Notes: generated by a model not told the origin, from the sequence alone. Positions 46,149 to 55,427 are shown, counted from the first letter of the stretch. The stretch is DNA of 64,000 nt from Aquibacillus koreensis (GCF_025154055.1 NZ_JAOALK010000018.1:55089-119088); one strand, 5' to 3'. Numbers and translations: made by a program.

Positions 46149-46292
46149 CTGGAATACTCCTTCTTGATTGAAGTTAAATAATCATTATTATATTCCTTTG
46201 TTTGGGAAGATCAATAGTTTTTGATAAAAAAGAATACTATTTTGAGAGCTTCAACACTTAGGATGACTAAGAGTCAGGGTATATAGAGAAAA

Positions 46293-46330
46293 CTCCGCTA
46301 ATAAAGATAACTAGCGGAGGTCTTCTTTTA
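46293..46330. terminator. Hairpin downstream of the EAL remnant region
   Basis: CTCCGCTA pairs with TAGCGGAG over 8 bp around an 11-base loop. Short T-runs follow on both strands, so direction is unclear. Confidence 0.55.
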
Positions 46331-46383
46331 AATATTCGCTTATTTATTTTTAAAGATGGTATTTAGCTTTCAATCTATGTTAT

Positions 46384-46515
46384 GGAAAAAGAAATAAACA
46401 TTAAGGGTCAGTAGTTGCAGAAGGGATTGAAGAAGATTTTCAAGCAAAGTTATTGTGTGATTAAGGCTGTGGATTTGGACAAGGATATTGGTACTCCAAA
46501 CCATCTCAAGATTAG
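46384..46515 (+). pseudogene. Remnant of an EAL-domain protein
   Basis: VVAEGIEEDFQAKLLCD, stop, GCGFGQGYWYSKP is the C-terminal end of a c-di-GMP phosphodiesterase (EAL) domain. Compare VVAEGIE...GYGQGYFFSEP in the intact GGDEF-EAL protein at 55539-57794. An in-frame TAA interrupts it, and the preceding piece MEKEINIKG is one frame off. No other part of the gene remains. The rest of 46149-46718 shows nothing else coding. Confidence 0.7.
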
Positions 46516-46718
46516 ACAGAAGGAATTTTCACTATCGCTAAAGGAGGCAGGGACGTAACTAAAGTGTCTAACTAAAAATTCTGAACAAGTAATACCTTAG
46601 TGAAGTATATTTCAGGAGCGGTGACTGCACACTATTCCTTTTGTTCGGTTTTGAAATTAGTTGAGATACTTTGTCCTAGCCTCATTGTTTTTTGTTAAAG
46701 AAGTAAATCCAATTCATC

Positions 46719-47819
46719 TTATTTTAACTCTACCACATCTTCTGCAACCTCCACACCATTGGCCAATAACACAATTCGGTGGGGTCCTTTATAATGCTTA
46801 CGTGTTGAAAGATCTTTCCAACTATGTTTTCTTCTATTACTAATCTTGTTACCACCACTCACTTCTCTGTTAGATAGAAGGAATATTTTCCTTGAAGTTT
46901 GTCCACGGGATTTTATGAAATCAATCGCATATTCAAGGCGAATTGTAACTGGATCTCCCTCATGAACATCAAGTTCATAGTGGATTTCAGTTGTTTCACC
47001 AATCTCTAGGTCAGATGGATTGATGGAGAATGATATATGAGAAAAAAGATCCTTGGCTTGTTTTATTTTTGTATAACCAAATAATGCTAGCACGTCTGGA
47101 TCAGCTTTTCGAATTAATGTACGACACCCATGCCGAATGATCCAATCTGTTTGTGAAGATATCCCTTTCCATCGGTATGCAGTTTCTATAACGGTGGAAG
47201 GATTATCTTTTGCAATATCATTTAAATGATTTGCTACGCTTTTTTGAACATATGTAGCGGGATCCTCTTTTAACATTTCTAAAATGGACAAAGGAAGTGT
47301 TGGGTCCTTTTTAAACATTGGCAAAGCTTGTCCCCAAGGTAAGCGAGGTCGACAACCCTCACTTGCGAGTCTTCTAACATGTTCGTTCGGATTTTTGGCC
47401 CAACTTTTCATTACCTCAATGGTTCTTTCTGGTTCACGAATTAAAAACGGACGAATGGCGAACTCGGAGCTGGATTTAGAAGTGAACCGTTTTAATGCAT
47501 CCATAGAGAGGTCCCAATTATCTTCTGTCTGACCAAACACTTCGACAAAGTCAGGGAAAAATAAATAAGGAAATCCCTGACACTCTTCATCTATCTGATA
47601 CAGTACGTCAAGAGCTTGTGCATAATCGGTAGGTAAATGTCTTCCAAGTGTCAGGGTGATCTGACGAATACGCTGTTTTAATTCTAAGTGACTCCACGTA
47701 TGATCCATTACATCCTTTACAAATGTAGATGAATGAAATGGAGGGTAAGCTATATGTACTTTCTTTGCAAAACCGTGAAGGAAGTTTTCATTATATATAT
47801 CTTTTAATGCCTCGGCCAT
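46719..47819 (-). CDS. alkC: AlkC-type DNA alkylation repair glycosylase
   Basis: 366 residues. The first 240 form HEAT-like helical repeats of the AlkC/AlkD superfamily: ALKDIYNENFLHGFAKKV, NEHVRRLASEGCRPRLPWG and PSTVIETAYRWK are close to AlkC as I know it. The C-terminal 110 residues are an immunoglobulin-like domain seen in AlkC (EIGETTEIHYELDVHEGD). AlkC removes 3-methyladenine from damaged DNA. Start ATG 47819 lies behind GGAG. It stands alone between terminators. Confidence 0.85.
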   Translation of the reverse strand: MAEALKDIYNENFLHGFAKKVHIAYPPFHSSTFVKDVMDHTWSHLELKQRIRQITLTLGRHLPTDYAQALDVLYQIDEECQGFPYLFFPDFVEVFGQTEDNWDLSMDALKRFTSKSSSEFAIRPFLIREPERTIEVMKSWAKNPNEHVRRLASEGCRPRLPWGQALPMFKKDPTLPLSILEMLKEDPATYVQKSVANHLNDIAKDNPSTVIETAYRWKGISSQTDWIIRHGCRTLIRKADPDVLALFGYTKIKQAKDLFSHISFSINPSDLEIGETTEIHYELDVHEGDPVTIRLEYAIDFIKSRGQTSRKIFLLSNREVSGGNKISNRRKHSWKDLSTRKHYKGPHRIVLLANGVEVAEDVVELK

Positions 47820-47901
47820 TATTTATTCTCCTTATCATGGAAAGTAGTTAGACCTATCATATCAGGAATTCGTGAGAGAATCACTTTTCATTCAGAATAA
47901 A

Positions 47902-47927
47902 GAAAAACCCCTGCCGAGGGGTTTTTC
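47902..47927 (-). terminator. Terminator of the 118-residue protein gene
   Basis: GAAAAACCCCT pairs with AGGGGTTTTTC over 11 bp with a 4-base loop, followed by T residues on both strands. Confidence 0.88.
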
Positions 47928-47933
47928 AATCTA

Positions 47934-48290
47934 TTAACAGCAAATTTCTTCTTTTGTCATATCTACTAATTCAGATTGGTAAACGCCTGACAAGATTTTC
48001 GGTTGAAGATCCTTGATGTACGCTTTGATGTCATTTCGTTGGTTATCGGTTTCACTTAATTTGAAATAAACAAAACCTTCTTCATTATGAAGGACGGTAA
48101 GATGAATGTCCTCTTCTATTTTCGTTGTTGCTACTAATCTACAAGTTTCACATTTCGGTGCCATTTCAAATGAGATCGTAATCTCCTCCTGATTGTTTTT
48201 ATTGAATAATTTTTCTTTGTCACTGTTAGAAATTCTAACACAGGTGATGCTAGATATAAAATGACGTACGACGTGCAGAGGATAGATCAA
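47934..48290 (-). CDS. Cysteine-pair protein of unknown function
   Basis: 118 residues if read from TTG 48290; no ribosome binding site stands in front of that start, and the AGGAGGAG within the gene codes for Glu-Glu, so the true start is uncertain. A CETC motif near residue 50 and a CC pair at the very C-terminus (EEICC) are suggestive of metal binding. The middle has SFEMAPKCETCRLVATTKIE and an alpha/beta pattern. No family is recognised. Confidence 0.5.
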   Translation of the reverse strand: MIYPLHVVRHFISSITCVRISNSDKEKLFNKNNQEEITISFEMAPKCETCRLVATTKIEEDIHLTVLHNEEGFVYFKLSETDNQRNDIKAYIKDLQPKILSGVYQSELVDMTKEEICC

Positions 48291-48530
48291 ACTTGATAAT
48301 GTATGATGGATAAGAAATAATCCAATGTTTCTTATAAAAGGTTGAAAATCCTCTTATTTATTCGGAAGTGCTACAAAAATGAAAGATATGTAAAGTTTTA
48401 AACGTGAGAATTTAACACTTTTGTGAGATCAAATAGGCTTTTGAGTAATTAAAATAAAGGATTTTCTATATAGTTAAGAGAAATTTCAATAATAAATGTC
48501 CGCGTATTCAAAAGTAGAGGGAGGGTAGAG

Positions 48531-48635
48531 TTGACAGTTACTTTAACTCAAGATTGTAAGCGAGACGTGAAAATAGGTATTCTGTGGGAAGAGGTGCCTG
48601 TCGGTGTCCCGGAAGGAGAGGTTTTTATTGTATAG
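48531..48635 (+). CDS. Small leader ORF overlapping the alpha-glucosidase start
   Basis: 34 codons from TTG 48531, just 6 bases after GAGGGAGGG, read MTVTLTQDCKRDVKIGILWE and end EGEVFIV before TAG. The stop at 48633-48635 overlaps the next gene's TTG 48628 by 8 bases in a different frame, which suggests translational coupling. Alternatively it is a decayed N-terminal piece or chance. It is too short to assign to a family. Confidence 0.5.
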   Translation: MTVTLTQDCKRDVKIGILWEEVPVGVPEGEVFIV

Positions 48636-50301
48636 AATATGGTGGAAGGAAGCAGTCGCGTATCAAATTTATCCTCGGAGTTTTATGGATTCGAATGGAG
48701 ATGGAATTGGTGATATCCAAGGGATAATCTCGAAACTAGATTATTTAAAAGACCTTGGTATTGATGTTATTTGGATTTGTCCAATCTACACCTCTCCAAA
48801 TGATGATAATGGGTATGACATCAGTGATTATAAAGACATTATGGATGAGTTTGGAACGATGGAAGACTTTAACCAGTTATTAACGGAAGTGCATAAGCGA
48901 AATATGAAGATCATTATGGACTTAGTGATCAATCATACATCGGATGAACATATCTGGTTTATACAGTCTCGTTCTTCCAAAAGTAATCCGTACCGGGATT
49001 TTTATATATGGAATCCAGGACAAGAGGGGAAAGAACCAAACAACTGGGAATCTATCTTTGGGGGGTCAGCTTGGGAGTATGATAAGAAGACAAATGAATA
49101 TTATATGCATGTCTTTTCTCGAAAACAACCAGATCTGAATTGGGAAAATCCGAGTGTAAGAAAAGCTTTGTACGAAATGATTAACTGGTGGTTAGCTAAA
49201 GGTATTGACGGTTTTCGTGTTGATGCAATTTCTCATATTAAAAAAGTAGGTGGATTTCCTGATTTACCTAATCCAACTAACAAAAAATACGTTCCATCGT
49301 TTGAAGGTCACATGAATCGTGACGGTATTCAATTATTTCTTGAAGAATTAAAGCAAGAAACATTTGATCATTACGATATTATGACAGTCGGAGAAGCAAA
49401 CGGTGTTAGTCCTGACCAAGCGGAGGAGTGGGTAGGTGAAAACAACGGTAAATTTAGTATGATTTTTCAATTTGAACATCTAGATCTTTGGGGAAAAGGA
49501 AAAAGTGGTCGGTTAGACATGCAGGGTTTAAAAACCATTTTAACGAAGTGGCAAAAAGGTTTGGAAGGTATTGGATGGAATGCTCTATTTCTTGAAAATC
49601 ACGATCAACCAAGATCTGTATCTACATGGGGAAACGACGAATCACTAAGAATTCCATCTGCAAAATGTTTAGCAACATTGTATTTTCTAATGCAAGGAAC
49701 ACCTTTTATCTATCAAGGGCAAGAAATTGGTATGACAAATGTGCAATTTAATTCTATAGAGGAATACAACGATATTGCGATCAAGAATTTATATCGCAAC
49801 GAGTTAGAAGAAGGTAAAACCCATGAAGAAGTTATGGAAGTTATTTGGAAGAATGGTCGTGATAATGCTCGCACACCGATGCAATGGAGTGCTCAAAACC
49901 ATGCTGGGTTTACAAAAGGTAGTCCTTGGTTAAAAGTAAATCCTAATTACAAAAACATAAATGTAGAGCATTCGTTAGACGATTGGAACTCAATTTATCA
50001 TTTCTACAAGAAGCTAATACAATTGAGAAAAAGGGAAGAAGTTCTTGTTTATGGGAGTTACAAGTTGATCTCTGATGATCATGACTCTATTTTTGCCTAT
50101 ACACGAACTTTAGAGGATAAGGTATTTCTAGTAATTACAAATCTGTTTGATGTAGAGACAAAATTTTGTTTACCTAAAGCGTTACAGAACAGAACCATGC
50201 TTTTATGCTTAGGAAACTATTTAGTGGATTCAGAAGAAGAAGATGCTCTAGTTTCGCTTGCGTTAAAACCATATGAAGCGAGAGTATATAAATTTTTCTA
50301 G
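48628..50301 (+). CDS. malL: Oligo-1,6-glucosidase / alpha-glucosidase (GH13)
   Basis: 557 residues from TTG 48628 with AAGGAGAGG 7 bases upstream; the ORF track-style GTG upstream precedes the site and is less likely. The GH13 regions are in order: AVAYQIYPRSFMDSNGDGIG, MDLVINHTSDEH, GIDGFRVDAISHI (nucleophile Asp about 199), TVGEANG (acid Glu about 255) and LENHDQPR (Asp about 326). The pattern QPDLNWENP and ISHIKKVGG are typical of MalL/oligo-1,6-glucosidase. It hydrolyses isomaltose- and maltose-type oligosaccharides in the cytoplasm. No transporter is adjacent. Confidence 0.92.
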   Translation: MYRIWWKEAVAYQIYPRSFMDSNGDGIGDIQGIISKLDYLKDLGIDVIWICPIYTSPNDDNGYDISDYKDIMDEFGTMEDFNQLLTEVHKRNMKIIMDLVINHTSDEHIWFIQSRSSKSNPYRDFYIWNPGQEGKEPNNWESIFGGSAWEYDKKTNEYYMHVFSRKQPDLNWENPSVRKALYEMINWWLAKGIDGFRVDAISHIKKVGGFPDLPNPTNKKYVPSFEGHMNRDGIQLFLEELKQETFDHYDIMTVGEANGVSPDQAEEWVGENNGKFSMIFQFEHLDLWGKGKSGRLDMQGLKTILTKWQKGLEGIGWNALFLENHDQPRSVSTWGNDESLRIPSAKCLATLYFLMQGTPFIYQGQEIGMTNVQFNSIEEYNDIAIKNLYRNELEEGKTHEEVMEVIWKNGRDNARTPMQWSAQNHAGFTKGSPWLKVNPNYKNINVEHSLDDWNSIYHFYKKLIQLRKREEVLVYGSYKLISDDHDSIFAYTRTLEDKVFLVITNLFDVETKFCLPKALQNRTMLLCLGNYLVDSEEEDALVSLALKPYEARVYKFF

Positions 50302-50402
50302 TAAAGGTGCCTTCCATACGCCTAATCTGTTCTCAACTCACTAATTTGTGTTACTATTTGTTCTATAGGTTTTATATTTAAATTCGAATAGGAGAGATTT
50401 TG

Positions 50403-50819
50403 GTGCAGTATAGAGATACAGCAGGTTTTTGGAAAAGATTTTTGGCAAGTTTGGTTGATGTAACTATCATATCGGTAATAACCATTCTTGTGTTTTACCT
50501 TCTTAATGGGAACCTATTAATGAGCTGGGGTGACAGCATATATGGGGAAATCATTTTTGTAGCGTATTTAACAATTCTTCCTATTATTTGGAATGGTTTT
50601 ACAGTAGGGAAGAGAATGACAAACATTAGAATTAAACGCTTTAGTGATGATGAAAAAATCACGATTCTAAATATGGTGTTGCGACAAGTGGTTGGCATTT
50701 ATTTTATTGCGGCCATTACTTTTGGTCTGTCGATCCTAATCAGTGCCGTTATGGTCATTTATAGAAAAGATAAACGTGCCATTCATGATTTCATAAGTGG
50801 GACTTATGTAAGTATTTAG
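50403..50819 (+). CDS. RDD-family membrane protein
   Basis: 138 residues from GTG 50403, 6 bases after GGAGAG. The Arg-Asp motif region AGFWKRFLASLVDVTIISVI is the RDD hallmark, followed by three to four membrane segments and KRMTNIRIKRFSD, another conserved loop. Function of RDD proteins is not firmly assigned (Na+/H+ exchange has been proposed for one). It stands alone, with a GGACAG...CTGTCC hairpin downstream at 50907-50938. Confidence 0.8.
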   Translation: MQYRDTAGFWKRFLASLVDVTIISVITILVFYLLNGNLLMSWGDSIYGEIIFVAYLTILPIIWNGFTVGKRMTNIRIKRFSDDEKITILNMVLRQVVGIYFIAAITFGLSILISAVMVIYRKDKRAIHDFISGTYVSI

Positions 50820-51019
50820 TCAACCATTTTCTGGTCACTTGACAGGTCTAATCTGTTGGTGACTAAGGGATCTTTTTAAATGTATAGGTATGATGATACG
50901 AGTAAAGGGATGGACAGGGTGACTGTCCGTCAAGTCCCTATTAACTAGCGACTACCATCAATAAATGGGAACAGGAGAACAGGTCTATGCCTGCCCTCAT
51001 TCCACAGTTGGGGGAATTT

Positions 51020-51976
51020 ATGAATTGTAACAATGAATCGACTAAATATGTTTATAATTATGCTTGTGCAGAAGAAGAACTATCGCTATGCCGTTTGGAG
51101 ATGCGTTCTTTTTTTGGCTTTGATTCTAACACAGGTGTGCTGGAAAGTACTATTGCAGTTGAGTTAAACCGGAGTCCATTCATTAGGGAGAGAATAGATG
51201 TTATCTTTGAAGCAAATACAACTGTAGAGCTAAAAACTCAAGTGGAAAAATTACCTAGTACATCTTCAACATTTAAAGTGAAAGTAATGACAGCAAGAGA
51301 TATTTTCAAAACAGATAGTTCCATTCGTTTTGAAGTTCGTAGAAAAATGGAGCGAGAGATAGGTCTATCGATTCCTGGTAAGGCGGATTTACAAAATCCG
51401 GATATTATTTATGCAGTGATGGAAGTGGATGGTAGGTGGGTATTCGGTAACTATCATAAATCTGAGCCTATTTGGTTAAGTCATAAATCGAAGCCAGCTA
51501 GTTACTCTACAGCACTAAATACACGAGTTGCGAGAGCGATTGTGAATATAGCTGTACCAAAACCAGTTAATGTAAAAGTAATTGATCCATGCTGTGGGAT
51601 AGGGACAGTATTAGTTGAAGCTTTGTCCATGGGGATTAATATTGTGGGCAGTGACCATAATCCACTTGTGATGAGAGGTATACGTGAAAATATTAAATAT
51701 TTTGGATATGATACAGAAGTAACATTAAAAGATATTCGAGATGTTGAAGGGCAATTTGACGTAGTAATAATAGACATGCCTTATAATCTATGCTCTGTTA
51801 TTTCACAAGACGAGCAACTAGAAATAATAAAAAGTGCACGAAGGCTTGCTCAGAAAATGGTAGTAGTTACGGTAGAACCACTCGATTCAATTCTAAAGCA
51901 GGTCGGTTTTAATATAAAGGATCGATGCGAAATACATAAGAGGAAGTTCAAGAGAGAAATAATTGTATGTGATTGA
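51020..51976 (+). CDS. TRM11-type RNA (guanine) methyltransferase
   Basis: 318 residues from ATG 51020 behind GGGGGAA. An N-terminal THUMP-like part (about 1-130, AEEELSLCRLEMRSFFGF) is followed by a Rossmann methyltransferase with SAM motifs VIDPCCGIGTVLVEALSMG and NIVGSDHNP. The catalytic motif IDMPYNL corresponds to the (D/N)PP(Y/F) of N2-guanine methyltransferases. It should methylate a tRNA or rRNA guanosine. The exact site is unknown. It stands alone. Confidence 0.8.
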   Translation: MNCNNESTKYVYNYACAEEELSLCRLEMRSFFGFDSNTGVLESTIAVELNRSPFIRERIDVIFEANTTVELKTQVEKLPSTSSTFKVKVMTARDIFKTDSSIRFEVRRKMEREIGLSIPGKADLQNPDIIYAVMEVDGRWVFGNYHKSEPIWLSHKSKPASYSTALNTRVARAIVNIAVPKPVNVKVIDPCCGIGTVLVEALSMGINIVGSDHNPLVMRGIRENIKYFGYDTEVTLKDIRDVEGQFDVVIIDMPYNLCSVISQDEQLEIIKSARRLAQKMVVVTVEPLDSILKQVGFNIKDRCEIHKRKFKREIIVCD

Positions 51977-52215
51977 GAAATAATATGATTACTACGGTAT
52001 TATATTTTCCACTTAAATAGAACTAGTCAGATTACTTCACATATGTAACCAAATTGTAACTTTATCCTTGCAACATATTGGTTTAAAATGGTATATGAAG
52101 GTATAGATTTGGAGCGGATGAGATAATTCAGACACCATATCGCACTTTTCCATATCACTTCCGAGTTTATCTTTTTGCTCCATGACTCCATATTAGGAAT
52201 GGGAGGAATTAGTTA

Positions 52216-52395
52216 ATGAAGTGTAAGGACTGTAACGGTGAACCTCTAGTTAAGTGCAAGGATTGTTCAGGTGAAGGATTTGTCTATGGTAGTAAACAAT
52301 GTTCTACATGTAAGGGTGAAGGTGCTATTGCATGTCCATCTTGCAATGGTAAAGGTAAAGTTGGTATTAAAAAGTGGTTAAAGAAGTCTGGTTAA
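52216..52395 (+). CDS. DnaJ-type zinc-finger mini-protein
   Basis: 59 residues from ATG 52216 with GGGAGGA upstream. It has four CXXC units, CKDCNGEP, CKDCSGEG, CSTCKGEG and CPSCNGKG, which is the CXXCXGXG zinc-binding module of DnaJ proteins standing free. The C-terminus is basic (KKWLKKSG). Two zinc ions are expected. Similar free modules exist in plant and bacterial chaperone partners, but I know no assigned role for this one. It is a single gene. Confidence 0.8.
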   Translation: MKCKDCNGEPLVKCKDCSGEGFVYGSKQCSTCKGEGAIACPSCNGKGKVGIKKWLKKSG

Positions 52396-52561
52396 TCCTA
52401 TTATTTAACAACAAAGTAAAGTACATGATGGATGATCGATTCAAAGTTAATTGTCAGCCCATACACAGGCCAGGGAATATCCACGGTCTGTGTTTTATTT
52501 ATGGACAAAGATAATTTAAATATGTTTATGTTAAATTACTGTAGGAATGACGCACTATGAT

Positions 52562-53341
52562 TTAAAACCAGCGTCTCTTTCTGGTGAAAGGCGCAAATCG
52601 TCTTAAAAATCGGAAGAAGCGTGAGTCTGATTGAGCGATTTGTAAACCAATCACGTACGCATCGTTTTCGATGCGTTTCTGGTGCAAAATCCTTTCTTCT
52701 TCATCCTGTGCGTTAAGCATTAACTCTGTGTTGTACCAGACGTTCGTTCGGCAATGTGCTAGGACAAAAGAAGATAGTGATTCATCTTTACGACCCATAA
52801 ATCTGTCTATTATCCGGATAGACCGAGCATAGTGACTCGCTAATTCATTTTGAACAAGGTCGACTAAGTCTGAAAGTACATCATTTATCTTTTCGTGATC
52901 CTGTCTCCGATTCAACATCATACTTGCATCTGGCCAGACCTTGTCTTCCGATAAAATTACATACATGACTATTGGAAGATCACTATTAATATGCGCATTA
53001 ATCCCGAGCAGCGCATCTTGTAAAACAAAGACTTTTTGCTGTTTAGCCATACGAAATGCAAGTTCCCATGCTAGTGGGTATGGCTCTCCTTGTTCATGTG
53101 CCTGAATGGCATCAAAATAATATTGTGCAAAACGAACAAGTACACGCTCCATCCAAACATCATCATGGAAAAAGCCTGCTGTTAGTCGTTTTTTCATCTC
53201 CTTTGTCATAAGAAGGTACACTCGTTGAAATATAGCTCGGTAATCACCAGCTTCTTCAAGTTCTTTAAGTTGTCTAGTCATATCTTCAATCACTTGATCT
53301 AAGCTTTGAAAATCTAACAATTCTTTACTAATAGAGCTCAT
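52562..53341 (-). CDS. DUF5995 family protein
   Basis: 259 residues from ATG 53341, with a GGGGGG-type site 6 bases upstream. Predominantly helical, with FFHDDVWMERVLVRFAQYYF, LAWELAFRMAKQQKVFVLQD, LLGINAHINSDLPIVMY and a Arg/His-containing stretch HYARSIRIIDRF, the pattern of DUF5995 as I know it. Function is unknown, though such proteins resemble metal-dependent helical-bundle hydrolases. It is a single gene. Confidence 0.8.
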   Translation of the reverse strand: MSSISKELLDFQSLDQVIEDMTRQLKELEEAGDYRAIFQRVYLLMTKEMKKRLTAGFFHDDVWMERVLVRFAQYYFDAIQAHEQGEPYPLAWELAFRMAKQQKVFVLQDALLGINAHINSDLPIVMYVILSEDKVWPDASMMLNRRQDHEKINDVLSDLVDLVQNELASHYARSIRIIDRFMGRKDESLSSFVLAHCRTNVWYNTELMLNAQDEEERILHQKRIENDAYVIGLQIAQSDSRFFRFLRRFAPFTRKRRWF

Positions 53342-53616
53342 TTCATTCCCCCCACGTTCATTCAGATAATTGTAACCTTAGCATTCAGTTGTTAATTTAC
53401 CATAAACGGAGAGCATCGAACAGATATAGATGTCCTTATTTTTAGATTATTCAAAAAATAGCGGTTATCTCATGAAGCTATCTTAAATGTTGTGTTGAAG
53501 GAAAGAGATTGAGAAGGGATACTAATTTACTATTAAGAATGATGATTTATGGATATCTGGGTAGAAGATATAAATGATAGACATGAAATCGTTAAAGAGA
53601 TTGTGTGTTTAATTAA

Positions 53617-53649
53617 AAAACCTGAACCAATTGAAGGTTCAGGTTTTTG
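53617..53649 (-). terminator. Terminator of the sugar-binding lipoprotein gene
   Basis: On the minus strand, AAAAACCTGAAC pairs with GTTCAGGTTTT around a 9-base loop, followed by T residues. It lies 5 bases past the stop. The remaining gap 53342-53616 shows no convincing gene. Confidence 0.88.
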
Positions 53650-53653
53650 TTCT

Positions 53654-54973
53654 TTATTCAAACGCTTCTTCGTTGCTCTGTGCTTGTTGCTCTAAAGACT
53701 CCTCATGTAACTCAACAAATTCTTCTGGTGTCATCTCAAGTCCAAACAATGCTTGAATCGCATTTAAGTGTTCCTCTGCAGTAGATGTGTTCATTAAATT
53801 ATCTGCAAACAAAGTAATACCACTCGCGTTGTTTAGGTCCTCTAATACTTGTACATAAAGGTCTGGAAGCTCTACATTAGCTGTATCTGATTTCATTGCC
53901 GGCATTATTCCAGCACCGCTTAATGATTTCTCTGCTAACTTCTCAACGTAGAATTTAACAAATTGCTTTGCTTCTTCTTTTACGTCAGAATTTTCAGCTA
54001 CGAACATACCACCAGATCCACCAACGAAGCTGTTGCTGTCACCTTCCCCATCTTCAACATTAGGGAATTTAAAGTAATCTACATTATCTCTAAATTCTTG
54101 CGGTATATCTTCGTTAGTTGTGAAGTTTGGAAGAGACCAAGTAGCTGTTAAGTACATTGCTGCTTGCCCATTCATGAACATACCTTCAGCTTCTAAGTTA
54201 CCCATGGCATTTGTACCTTGTGGGAACGCATCCATTTCTACTAAATTTTGAATTTCTTCAGCAGCTTGCGTAAGAGCTGGGTCTTCAAAGCTCGTTTCAC
54301 GATTAACCGCATTTACGATTTTTTCAGATCCACCAATTCGGTCTGCAAGGTACATGTAGTAAATTGAACCAGTCCAACGATCCTTGTTACCAAGCGCAAT
54401 TGGTGTTACATCGTTTTCGTTTAATACTGTTACTACATTTTTTAACTCTTCTAATGTAGTAGGCTTCTCTAATCCGTATTCATTAAATATTTCTTTGTTG
54501 TAGAACATCATCGTAATGTTTAGTTCGTATGGAAGGCTGTATGTTTTCCCATCTACTTCAAAAGTTTCTAATGTTCCATCAACGAATTTATTACTAAATT
54601 CTTCGTCGATTACATCGTCTAAAGGAGCAAATTTTCCACCTGTAGCAAATGGTTTTAACCATCCACCAGGCCACCCTTGGCCAACATCAGGTAATTTATC
54701 TGATGCTGCAAGTACACGAAGCTTTTCCTTATATTGCTCTGCACTATAAGTTTCTGTTTCTACTGTAATACCAGGATTTTCAGACTCGTACTCATCGATT
54801 ACTTCATTAAGAAGTTTATTTTGTTGAGGTGAGCTTCCCTCTGTCCATTGGTGCATAAAAGTAATCGTTTTTGTGTCTTCTGAACCGCTCTCATTATCTC
54901 CACCACAAGCAGTCGTGATTACTGCGATAATGAGTGCTGCAATTAATAATCCAAATCCTTTTTTGAAATTCAT
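53654..54973 (-). CDS. Sugar ABC transporter substrate-binding lipoprotein (CUT1 type), orphan
   Basis: 439 residues with a signal peptide ending in the lipobox VITTAC (anchor Cys about 23). The mature protein is a family 1 solute-binding protein with TFMHQWTEGSSPQQNKL, DVGQGWPGGWLKPFA, YSLPYELNITMMFYNKEIFN and GQAAMYLTATWSLPNF. It should bind an oligosaccharide outside the membrane. No permease or ATPase is beside it, so it must share components encoded elsewhere. ATG 54973 has an AGGGGG-type site. Confidence 0.9.
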   Translation of the reverse strand: MNFKKGFGLLIAALIIAVITTACGGDNESGSEDTKTITFMHQWTEGSSPQQNKLLNEVIDEYESENPGITVETETYSAEQYKEKLRVLAASDKLPDVGQGWPGGWLKPFATGGKFAPLDDVIDEEFSNKFVDGTLETFEVDGKTYSLPYELNITMMFYNKEIFNEYGLEKPTTLEELKNVVTVLNENDVTPIALGNKDRWTGSIYYMYLADRIGGSEKIVNAVNRETSFEDPALTQAAEEIQNLVEMDAFPQGTNAMGNLEAEGMFMNGQAAMYLTATWSLPNFTTNEDIPQEFRDNVDYFKFPNVEDGEGDSNSFVGGSGGMFVAENSDVKEEAKQFVKFYVEKLAEKSLSGAGIMPAMKSDTANVELPDLYVQVLEDLNNASGITLFADNLMNTSTAEEHLNAIQALFGLEMTPEEFVELHEESLEQQAQSNEEAFE

Positions 54974-55349
54974 TAGATGTCCCCCTAATTCTTTATTTTT
55001 TTATAATGCATTTTCTACGATAACAAAATTAAGTATGCATGTCTATTATCTTACCTTCACGTTAAAATTATGTAACAAAATGAAAAGATTATTGGATAAA
55101 TACGATGTTCTTTTCGAAATGTGGAAAACACAGTTTATCATAAATATGATTATTATCTATGCGACCACAAGGAAAAGTGCACTTGATGTGGATTGCTTTA
55201 TGTATAAAAGTAGTTAAAAAGACTCATCATGCAATAAAATGTACACTTCGAAAATTGATATAAACTGTATTTTCTTCCAAAACTAGTAAAATAGGATTAA
55301 TATTCCCAGAAATATGTGATAATATATATCTATTAAGCATATACGTTCG

Positions 55350-55427
55350 AAAAGGCAAACTTATTGAAAAATAAGGGCGCAAAGTTACAGGCCTAAAGGA
55401 GATACTCTATGGTGGCTGAACTGCCAA
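55350..55427 (+). promoter_or_regulatory. Cyclic-di-GMP-I (GEMM-I) riboswitch
   Basis: GGCAAAC, GGGCGCAAAGTTACAGGCCTA and ATGGTGGCTGAACTGCC follow the GEMM-I consensus in order, with P1 formed by GGCA and TGCC. The GCAAAG...GGCCTAA core and the conserved guanine and cytosine that contact c-di-GMP are present. It lies 110 bases upstream of a GGDEF-EAL gene and is followed by a terminator. Confidence 0.93.

Noticed and set aside
46661..46843. Plus-strand 60-codon frame opposite alkC
   Set aside because: It overlaps the strongly supported alkC gene and has no start signal or recognisable family.
53549..53704. Plus-strand open frame starting MDIWVEDINDRHEIV
   Set aside because: It has no ribosome binding site and runs through the terminator and the 3' end of the opposite sugar-binding protein gene.
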